Shown piece by piece: positions 1-4,721 of a stretch of 5,734 bases of DNA. How positions within the stretch are numbered: the first letter of the stretch is position 1; every line of letters starts with the position of its first letter. Made by a program: the position numbers and the translations under genes. Origin of the DNA: Propionibacteriaceae bacterium (GTDB lineage: Bacteria > Actinomycetota > Actinomycetes > Propionibacteriales > Propionibacteriaceae); assembly GCA_031262845.1 (NCBI GenBank), contig JAISGZ010000240.1, positions 1-5,734 on the forward strand, read 5' to 3'. The notes beneath the pieces were generated by a model. It had not been told where the DNA came from, did not search any database, and was given only the letters and a program-made list of their open reading frames with translations.

Positions 1-16
1 ACAATCCGGCCCTCCA

Positions 17-505
17 GTGTCTCCCTCATCGCCCGGAGAAACCTGGGGTGACGAGGAACAAAGGCGACCCGCTGTAGTCCGGATGGTGACCATTGCGATC
101 GGCGTGCCGCTGTTGTTGGCGGCACTATTTGTCGTTCTCTACGCCACGGGCGTGCTGCGCGATGAACAACGGGCCGATTATTGCGCTGTCTGGGCGCCAC
201 TTTCGGCCGAGTTGGCGTCATTCGATGTTTTAGCCGATGACCTCGAAGCGGCCGACCCGACGGTCGTACTGACCTCGGTGATGCAGGTTCGTGAACTCGT
301 CAACCAGATGACGGCCCAGCCATCGACCAGCGCCATCGAGGCTGAGCTTGAGGCGATGACCGAGTATTTGCGATCGGTCGAGTTGGCCGCCCGCCGCCAC
401 GACAGTGCCTCGCTGACGGAGTTGGCCGGTCAATTCGACACTTCTTTCACCACCCACCGGCAAGAATTCCTGCGGCTGTCCGCCGAATACTGCCGTTACC
501 GCTGA
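17..505 (+). CDS. Small single-pass membrane protein of unknown function (start uncertain, possibly 5' partial)
   Basis: I do not recognise the family. Read from the GTG at 17, the product has 162 residues. Residues 1-20 are polar and probably disordered. Residues about 23-46 form a strongly hydrophobic membrane segment (MVTIAIGVPLLLAALFVV and onward). The rest, about 115 residues, is predicted mostly alpha-helical, acidic and rich in Ala/Glu/Leu. By charge (R18 and R22 before the segment) the N-terminus is likely cytoplasmic and the helical part outside. There are only two cysteines, C56 just after the membrane segment and C159 three residues from the end. They are well placed to form a disulfide closing the outer domain; this is inference. 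No Shine-Dalgarno sequence precedes the GTG, and the frame is open to the window edge, so the real start may lie upstream; ATG 83 is an alternative that would leave little more than the anchor. The stop is TGA at 503-505. Coding confidence is good, function unknown. Confidence 0.75.
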   Translation: MSPSSPGETWGDEEQRRPAVVRMVTIAIGVPLLLAALFVVLYATGVLRDEQRADYCAVWAPLSAELASFDVLADDLEAADPTVVLTSVMQVRELVNQMTAQPSTSAIEAELEAMTEYLRSVELAARRHDSASLTELAGQFDTSFTTHRQEFLRLSAEYCRYR

Positions 506-556
506 TCGGCCAGGTTCGGCGGCAGCCACTTGGGGTAGCGCCGCTTGCACGGATTA

Positions 557-585
557 GCTGGTGACGGCAACATCCCCTGACCAGC
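557..585 (+). repeat. Short inverted repeat downstream of the membrane-protein gene
   Basis: GCTGGT at 557-562 is the exact reverse complement of ACCAGC at 580-585, with a 17-base loop. It lies about 50 bases after the stop at 505 and could be a weak factor-independent stop signal or processing hairpin. There is no T-run after it, and a 6-base match in GC-rich DNA can be chance. Confidence 0.2.
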
Positions 586-654
586 CATGTCCCCGGTGCG
601 ATCTTCGGCCGAGCGCGACCGTGACACCAGACGCCAACCAGAAACGAATTTCCG

Positions 655-689
655 TCACACACCCCGGTGCTGACACACCTTAGGATGAG
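655..689 (+). promoter_or_regulatory. Candidate argG start region: TAnnnT box, SD and TGACACACC-like repeats
   Basis: TCACACACC (655-663) and TGACACACC (671-679) are near-identical direct repeats 16 bases apart; a shorter relative, GTGACACC, lies at 621-628. TAGGAT at 681-686 fits the actinobacterial -10 pattern TAnnnT and would place a transcript start at or next to ATG 694, giving a leaderless message. The same bases also read as a Shine-Dalgarno (AGGATGAG, 682-689) with normal spacing to that ATG, so the two readings compete. I see no convincing -35 box and no match to a classical ARG box in this gap. Confidence 0.3.
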
Positions 690-693
690 CCCC

Positions 694-2076
694 ATGTCGA
701 AAGTGCTTTTTGAATTGCCTCGGGGGGAGAAGGTCGGTCTGGCCTTCTCCGGTGGCCTCGATACGTCGGTGGCGGTCGCCTGGATGAAAGAAAACGGGGC
801 CATCCCGTGTGCCTATACGGCCAATATCGGTCAGTACGACGAACCCGATATCGACTCGGTGCCGGCTCGGGCCGGCCAATACGGGGCCCAGATCGCCCGC
901 CTCGTCGATTGCCGGGAACCACTGGCGACCGAGGGGCTGATCGCGCTCCAATGTGGCGCTTTCCATATCCGTTCGGCCGGTCGCTACTACTTCAATACGA
1001 CACCGCTCGGTCGGGCCGTCACGGGCACGATGTTGGTCCAGGCGATGGCGGCCGACGACTGCCACATTTGGGGCGACGGTTCGACCTACAAAGGCAACGA
1101 CATCGAGCGCTTCTACCGCTATGGCCTGCTGGCCAACCCCAGTTTGCAGATTTACAAGCCCTGGCTGGACGCCGCCTTCGTCAGCGAATTGGGTGGCCGG
1201 ACGGAGATGTCGAGCTGGCTGAGCGAACGAGGCCTGCCCTACCGGGACTCCCAGGAAAAGGCCTACTCGACCGACGCCAACCTTTGGGGGGCGACCCACG
1301 AAGCCAAAGACCTCGAGGAATTGACCACGGGGATGGATATCGTCCAGCCGATTATGGGCGTTCAGTTCTGGGACGAAACCGTCCCGATCGCTCCGGAAAC
1401 GGTCACCATCCGGTTCGAGAACGGCTGGCCGGTGGCGATCAACGACCAGACCTTCGATAACCGCTTGGCTCTTGTCCAGGAGGCCAACACGGTCGGTGGC
1501 CGGCACGGTTTGGGGATGTCCGACCAAATCGAAAACCGGATTATCGAGGCCAAGTCTCGGGGGATTTACGAGGCTCCGGGGATGGCGCTGTTGTATATCG
1601 CTTACGAACGCCTGCTCAACGCTATTCACAACGAAGACACGATCGCTAATTACCACGACCAAGGCCGGCGGCTAGGGCGTTTGCTCTACGAAGGGCGCTG
1701 GTTCGATCCCCAGTCGCTGATGATGCGGGAGTCGCTCCAACGTTGGGTGGCCTCCGCGGTCACGGGTGAGGTGACCTTGCGGTTGCGTCGAGGGGACGAT
1801 TACACGGTGGTGGCGACCAGCGGTCCGGCCTTGTCCTATCAGCCGGAGAAGCTGTCGATGGAGCGGGTCGAAGACGCCGCTTTCGGGCCGATCGATCGGG
1901 TTGGCCAGCTGACGATGCGTAATCTTGATATTGCCGACACCCGCAGCCGTCTCGAAGGTTACGCCGAGTTAGGCCTGGTCGGAGGGCCGGTTAGCCAATT
2001 GACCGGGGTTGGTGAGAAGCCGTTGGAAATTGTTTCCGGAACTGATCCGGCCAGCGACGGTGGTGAGTCGGCGTGA
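694..2076 (+). CDS. argG: Argininosuccinate synthase (E. coli-type, long form)
   Basis: This enzyme condenses citrulline and aspartate, using ATP, to argininosuccinate, the penultimate step of arginine synthesis in the cytoplasm. The product has 460 residues. The ATP-binding PP-loop AFSGGLDTS is at residues 17-25. Highly conserved family blocks follow: YFNTTPLGRAVTGTMLV (99-115), IWGDGSTYKGNDIERFYRYG (125-144), EKAYSTDANLWGATHEAKDL (188-207), GGRHGLGMSDQIENRIIEAK (268-287) and GQLTMRNLDIADTR (404-417). The pattern is the E. coli ArgG subfamily (about 447 residues), not the shorter type of about 400. I chose ATG 694 because MSKVLFELPRGEKVGLAFSGG lines up with the E. coli N-terminus without extension and has an AGGA box 8 bases upstream. 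GTG 667 and ATG 685 are in-frame alternatives. The last 20 residues or so (GTDPASDGGESA end) are low complexity. The stop overlaps the hisE start, so the two are co-transcribed. Confidence 0.98.
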   Translation: MSKVLFELPRGEKVGLAFSGGLDTSVAVAWMKENGAIPCAYTANIGQYDEPDIDSVPARAGQYGAQIARLVDCREPLATEGLIALQCGAFHIRSAGRYYFNTTPLGRAVTGTMLVQAMAADDCHIWGDGSTYKGNDIERFYRYGLLANPSLQIYKPWLDAAFVSELGGRTEMSSWLSERGLPYRDSQEKAYSTDANLWGATHEAKDLEELTTGMDIVQPIMGVQFWDETVPIAPETVTIRFENGWPVAINDQTFDNRLALVQEANTVGGRHGLGMSDQIENRIIEAKSRGIYEAPGMALLYIAYERLLNAIHNEDTIANYHDQGRRLGRLLYEGRWFDPQSLMMRESLQRWVASAVTGEVTLRLRRGDDYTVVATSGPALSYQPEKLSMERVEDAAFGPIDRVGQLTMRNLDIADTRSRLEGYAELGLVGGPVSQLTGVGEKPLEIVSGTDPASDGGESA

Positions 2077-2339
2077 GTAAGAGCTTTGAGGCCCTGTGGG
2101 GTGAGCTGAGCCAGAAAGCCGAGAGCCGGCCGGCTGATTCGAAGACGGTGGCCGAACTCGACGCCGGTGTTCACGCCATCGGTAAGAAGCTGGTCGAAGA
2201 GGCGGCCGAAAGCTGGATGGCGGCGGAGTTCCAGTCGCGGGACGAAGCGGCGGCCGAGTTGAGCCAGTTGCTCTATCACGCTCAGGTCATGATGCTGGCT
2301 CTGGGCTTGGACCTTGAGGACGTCTACCGGCATCTGTGA
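2073..2339 (+). CDS. hisE: Phosphoribosyl-ATP pyrophosphatase
   Basis: This enzyme hydrolyses phosphoribosyl-ATP to phosphoribosyl-AMP and pyrophosphate, the second step of histidine synthesis. The 88-residue product is a complete all-alpha MazG-like HisE domain. Residues 19-52 (RPADSKTVAELDAG and GKKLVEEAAESWMAAE) match the mycobacterial HisE almost position for position. The metal-binding EExxE is E42, E43 and E46; a further acidic residue is E62 in ELSQLLYH. The D usual in that second motif of other bacteria is Q65 here, as I recall for mycobacterial HisE, so this is a lineage trait and not damage. The start is GTG 2073 inside the argG stop (GTGA, 4-base overlap), with a GGTGG stretch about 9 bases upstream; translation is probably coupled to argG. 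Its usual actinobacterial partner hisG lies 305 bases downstream, beyond an AT-rich MITE-like segment whose left flank includes the hisE stop codon. Confidence 0.95.
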   Translation: MSKSFEALWGELSQKAESRPADSKTVAELDAGVHAIGKKLVEEAAESWMAAEFQSRDEAAAELSQLLYHAQVMMLALGLDLEDVYRHL

Positions 2340-2452
2340 GGCATATCCAAAATGAAATACTGTAATTTCTGATTAGGGCATCAGTCCTTGTCAGAGGCAA
2401 ATCAGACGCGACTGTTTGTTCGGTATAACCCATTTTGGATAAACCTCTGTGA
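2333..2452 (+). mobile_element. MITE-like miniature insertion element with terminal inverted repeats and flanking direct repeats
   Basis: TATCCAAAATG at 2344-2354 is the exact reverse complement of CATTTTGGATA at 2431-2441. Extending outward to GG/CC gives 15-base ends matching at 13 positions, so the element would be 2340-2445 (106 bases). It is flanked by a perfect 7-base direct repeat TCTGTGA at 2333-2339 and 2446-2452, as expected for a target-site duplication. The boundary is ambiguous: the inverted repeat can extend to GAGG/CCTC (2338-2447), leaving only a 3-base TGT repeat. Inside, TCTGATT (2368-2374) pairs with AATCAGA (2400-2406). My count gives about 41% GC, clearly below the neighbouring genes. 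It encodes no plausible protein, so it would be non-autonomous. The left repeat contains the hisE stop codon TGA, so insertion there left the reading frame intact. The alternative is a long RNA hairpin acting as a terminator or processing site after hisE. Confidence 0.6.
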
Positions 2453-2573
2453 TTGATCAGCGCTGTCAACGCTGGCATCTGAGAGTGTTGACCGGTTGTC
2501 GGGATTGGCAAGACTTGGTGAGTCTGACTTGGCTCTTCGGCGTCTCAACCCTGAGCTGAACGGCAAACCGCCA

Positions 2574-2635
2574 CTGACGGCGTCAGGCCTGACCAACCCG
2601 GCTCAGGTTTTCAGACCTGGCTTCACCGGTTAGGC
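2574..2635 (+). promoter_or_regulatory. Structured leader / palindromic site upstream of hisG
   Basis: GTCAGGCCTGAC at 2582-2593 is a perfect 12-base palindrome. It overlaps a second dyad, CTGACG(G)CGTCAG at 2574-2586. In RNA, CUGAC 2574-2578 can pair with GUCAG 2582-2586. GCCUGACC 2587-2594 can pair with GGUUAGGC 2628-2635 (one G-U), enclosing a smaller stem CAGGU 2604-2608 / ACCUG 2615-2619. The last stem ends 10 bases before the hisG GTG and overlaps its purine-rich ribosome-binding stretch, so it could limit translation. Whether this is a protein operator, an RNA leader or chance is unknown. I see no run of histidine codons that would mark a classical his attenuator. Confidence 0.3.
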
Positions 2636-2644
2636 TGGGCGATC

Positions 2645-3505
2645 GTGAATGATTCGGGTTATCTCAAAGTCGCCGTACCGAATAAGGGATCGTTGGCTGA
2701 AACCGCGGCTCAGATGTTGTCGGAGGCCGGTTACCGGCAGCGTTGGGATAACAAGGACCTGGTCCTGCTCGACGCCGACAATAAGGTCGAGTTCTACTAT
2801 CTTCGGCCGCGTGACATCGCCGTTTACGTCGGCGAGGGGACGCTTGACCTGGGGATCACGGGCCGTGACCTGTTGTTGGATTCCGGCGCCCAGGCCGCCG
2901 AAGTCATGAAGCTGGGGTTCGCTCGCTCGACGTTTCGGTTCGCCGCCCCGACCGAGGCTGGTTTGACCGTGCCGGATCTGGCGGGCAAAAGGTTGGCTAC
3001 GAGTTACCCCGGATTGTTGCAATGCTGGTTGGCCGACCGAGGGCTGGAAGCCCGTCTGATCCGTTTGGACGGGGCAGTTGAGTCGGCGGTCCGGCTCGGG
3101 GTGGCCGACGCGATCGCCGACGTGGTTCAGACTGGTTCGACGCTGCACAAAGCTGGGTTAGCGGTTTTCGGTGACGTGATCTTGGAGTCGGAAGCGATTC
3201 TCATCAAACGTGCGACCGGTCCGGAGCCGGAGGGGTTGGCGCTGCTCCAGCGGCGTCTGTCCGGTGTCATCGTGGCGCGTGACTATGTCCTCGTCGACTA
3301 CGACATCGAAGCCGATCACTTAGCGGCGGCGATGGAGCTGACGCCGGGGCTGGAAGGTCCGACAGTGTCGGCCTTGGCCAAGCCAGGTTGGTCAGCGGTC
3401 CGAGCCTTGGTGCCGCGGGCCGGCTATCAGCAGTTGATGGACCAACTGTGGGAAGTTGGGGCGCGGGCGATCCTCGTGACCGATGTCAGTGCCTGCCGGC
3501 TGTAA
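2645..3505 (+). CDS. hisG: ATP phosphoribosyltransferase (long form, with regulatory domain)
   Basis: This enzyme joins ATP and PRPP to give phosphoribosyl-ATP, the committed step of histidine synthesis and the target of feedback inhibition by histidine. The product has 286 residues, the usual length of the long HisG form. The two-lobed periplasmic-binding-protein-like catalytic part covers about residues 7-210: it opens with LKVAVPNKGSL and contains LRPRDIAVYVGEGTLDLGIT (53-72). The PRPP-binding loop is GVADAIADVVQTGSTL (152-167). Residues about 212-286 are the C-terminal ACT-like HisG_C domain that binds histidine, with the conserved LTPGLEGPTVSAL (232-244) and AILVTDVSACRL end. It resembles mycobacterial HisG over its full length. 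GTG 2645 is the only in-frame start that keeps the conserved N-terminus; a purine-rich AGGCTGGG lies just upstream. The long gap from hisE suggests it may be partly transcribed from its own signals. Confidence 0.97.
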   Translation: MNDSGYLKVAVPNKGSLAETAAQMLSEAGYRQRWDNKDLVLLDADNKVEFYYLRPRDIAVYVGEGTLDLGITGRDLLLDSGAQAAEVMKLGFARSTFRFAAPTEAGLTVPDLAGKRLATSYPGLLQCWLADRGLEARLIRLDGAVESAVRLGVADAIADVVQTGSTLHKAGLAVFGDVILESEAILIKRATGPEPEGLALLQRRLSGVIVARDYVLVDYDIEADHLAAAMELTPGLEGPTVSALAKPGWSAVRALVPRAGYQQLMDQLWEVGARAILVTDVSACRL

Positions 3506-3545
3506 GTCAGGTGATAACTCATCAGCAGGCTCCTAGGTCTCACAC

Positions 3546-3569
3546 TCGGCGATTGAAATTAATCGACGA
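3546..3569 (+). terminator. Hairpin after hisG, possible terminator
   Basis: TCGGCGATT (3546-3554) pairs with AATCGACGA (3561-3569) across a six-base GAAATT loop, with 8 of 9 positions matched (one G-A mismatch). It begins 41 bases after the hisG stop. No clear T-run follows; that is common in high-GC organisms but leaves the role unproven. An alternative outer pairing AGGTC (3535-3539) with GACCT (3568-3572) competes with it. Confidence 0.4.
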
Positions 3570-3632
3570 CCTGAGGTGTTGAGGTTTTCGGCAAGGTTGG
3601 TGACGGTTAACAGGAGCCGTCTCGGACCCGTC

Positions 3633-3660
3633 TTGGCCGATGACGGTCATCGGTTAGTCT
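3633..3660 (+). promoter_or_regulatory. Candidate promoter with a perfect 17-base palindromic operator
   Basis: TTGGCC (3633-3638) and TAGTCT (3655-3660, TAnnnT pattern) are spaced 16 bases apart and could be -35 and -10 boxes for the NRDE gene, giving a leader of about 30 bases. The spacer is filled by CCGATGAC-G-GTCATCGG (3637-3653), in which both 8-base arms match exactly. A partial copy, TTGGTGACGGTTAACAG (3597-3613), matches at 11 of 17 positions and starts exactly 40 bases upstream, close to four helical turns. A dimeric repressor bound in this position would block RNA polymerase. The boxes are only fair matches; the palindrome is certain. Confidence 0.45.
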
Positions 3661-3699
3661 GAGGCGCGACAGACCACGGGAAATGGTTTTTGAAACGTT

Positions 3700-4389
3700 A
3701 TGTGTCTACTCGTTTTTCAGCTCAACAAGACGGCTGATCGGTTCCGCCTACTGGCGGTGCGCGACGAATTCCTCGACCGGGCGACGACCGCCCCCGGCCG
3801 CTGGTGGGGTGATCTGGGAAGCTCTCTGGTTGGTGTCCAAGACCGCTTGGCTGGAGGTACCAATCTGGCCGTTGACGAGCACTCCGGCGCGGTCGCCGGG
3901 CTGGTCAACCAGCCGGGGCCAGTGCCGCCACAACCGGCCAGCCGGGGTTGGTTGGCCTTGCGGGCGTTGGCCGGCGATCCGGTGGACGCGGCCGACTATT
4001 CAGCCTTACCGGGTTTTCACCTGTTGCTTTTTGACGGCCACCAGGCGATCGTGACTTCGTGGGATGGCGAAAACGTGGTCCGGACGGCGGTCACGCCCGG
4101 ATGGCACACGTTGTCCCGGGGTGGGCTCGATGTCCAGGTCGATCCCCGCGAAGACGGTTTGCTCGACCGGGTTCGCCAGTATCCCGCGTCGGCGGACTGG
4201 ACCGATCCGAGCCAGCTGGTTGGCGCTGAGCGATTGGTGCTGGAGCCTTTTACGTTGGATGATCGCTTGTTCGGCACGGTCGAAATGAGCCTGATTGACA
4301 CGGGTCAACACGGCACGGTGTTTCATCATCGCCGCGTGAATCCGGTTCCGACAACGTGGGATCGTGTTCTCCCAGGGCCGCAGGGCTGA
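3700..4389 (+). CDS. NRDE-family protein (TANGO2-like)
   Basis: The 229-residue product matches the NRDE/TANGO2 family. It starts with the typical MCLLVFQ; LLAVRDEFLDRATTAPGRWW (17-36) follows, corresponding to the family signature ANRDEFxxRPT...W, then an N/S-R-G block (SRGWLALRAL, 81-90) and GWHTLSRGGLD (134-144). The signature N is V20 here, while R21, D22 and E23 are kept. Family members are compact cytoplasmic alpha/beta proteins. The conserved Cys2 next to the initiator Met recalls N-terminal-nucleophile hydrolases, and eukaryotic TANGO2 has been linked to heme handling and lipid metabolism. The bacterial role is not established and I assign none. ATG 3700 fits the family N-terminus, although its Shine-Dalgarno is poor. 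The length is slightly short for the family, mostly through a compact middle. It appears to be its own transcription unit, preceded by the palindromic promoter and followed by 332 non-coding bases. Confidence 0.85.
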   Translation: MCLLVFQLNKTADRFRLLAVRDEFLDRATTAPGRWWGDLGSSLVGVQDRLAGGTNLAVDEHSGAVAGLVNQPGPVPPQPASRGWLALRALAGDPVDAADYSALPGFHLLLFDGHQAIVTSWDGENVVRTAVTPGWHTLSRGGLDVQVDPREDGLLDRVRQYPASADWTDPSQLVGAERLVLEPFTLDDRLFGTVEMSLIDTGQHGTVFHHRRVNPVPTTWDRVLPGPQG

Positions 4390-4721
4390 GTCGTGTTCGG
4401 GAGATCGCTTGACCTAACCAGTGCTCAGTCATGTCTTGAATGTCGTCTGATTCGTGGTGACCGGTGGAGTCGAAGAGTCGATGGTGGACTATTGGTGGCG
4501 AGGATCAAGCGATCGAGTAATCCATTGAGAGCTGCAAATACGTCGTTGAAGGTGCGATGGGAAACAAAAAGCGTTGTTGGGCGGCCTAAGCTTTCCCACG
4601 TGGTGGCGGCCGGCCGCAGAACCAAGGAGCGGTTCGTCGTTTGGTCAGGGCGGCCGCCGCATAAGTCGTCCCGATCGGTGATGAACCGTGACCGGGTAAG
4701 CGTGACAGGTACTGGTCGGCG
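4390..4721 (+). other. 332-base stretch without a convincing gene, containing palindromes
   Basis: An open frame exists on the + strand (GTG 4393 to 4734), but its translation is rich in Arg and Ser, matches nothing I know and overlaps the coaB start in another frame. A 66-residue minus-strand frame (4425-4625) is equally unconvincing. Structures present: a perfect 12-base palindrome GCGGCCGGCCGC at 4606-4617, with further GCGGCC cores nearby, and an inverted pair TGGGAAA (4558-4564) / TTTCCCA (4592-4598) around a 27-base loop. The 3' part must contain the start signals for coaB; I cannot pick a clear promoter. It could be a decayed gene. Confidence 0.4.

Noticed and set aside
506..693. ArgR (ARG box) operator upstream of argG
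   Set aside because: The only AT-rich stretch, GAAACGAATTTCC, does not form the expected 18-base dyad with TGAAT/ATTCA arms.
655..1662. Long minus-strand open frame of 335 codons opposite argG
   Set aside because: It is an antisense shadow: the + strand encodes an unmistakable full-length argininosuccinate synthase, and the minus translation shows no family motif.
2340..2445. Promoter in the element using TATAAC (2424-2429)
   Set aside because: The nearest -35-like TTGTCA (2388-2393) is 30 bases away, too far, and no extended -10 is present.
2402..2596. Minus-strand 64-codon frame in the hisE-hisG gap, considered as an inserted small gene
   Set aside because: No recognisable motif and low-complexity Ser/Arg content; it straddles the right end of the MITE-like element and the hisG leader.
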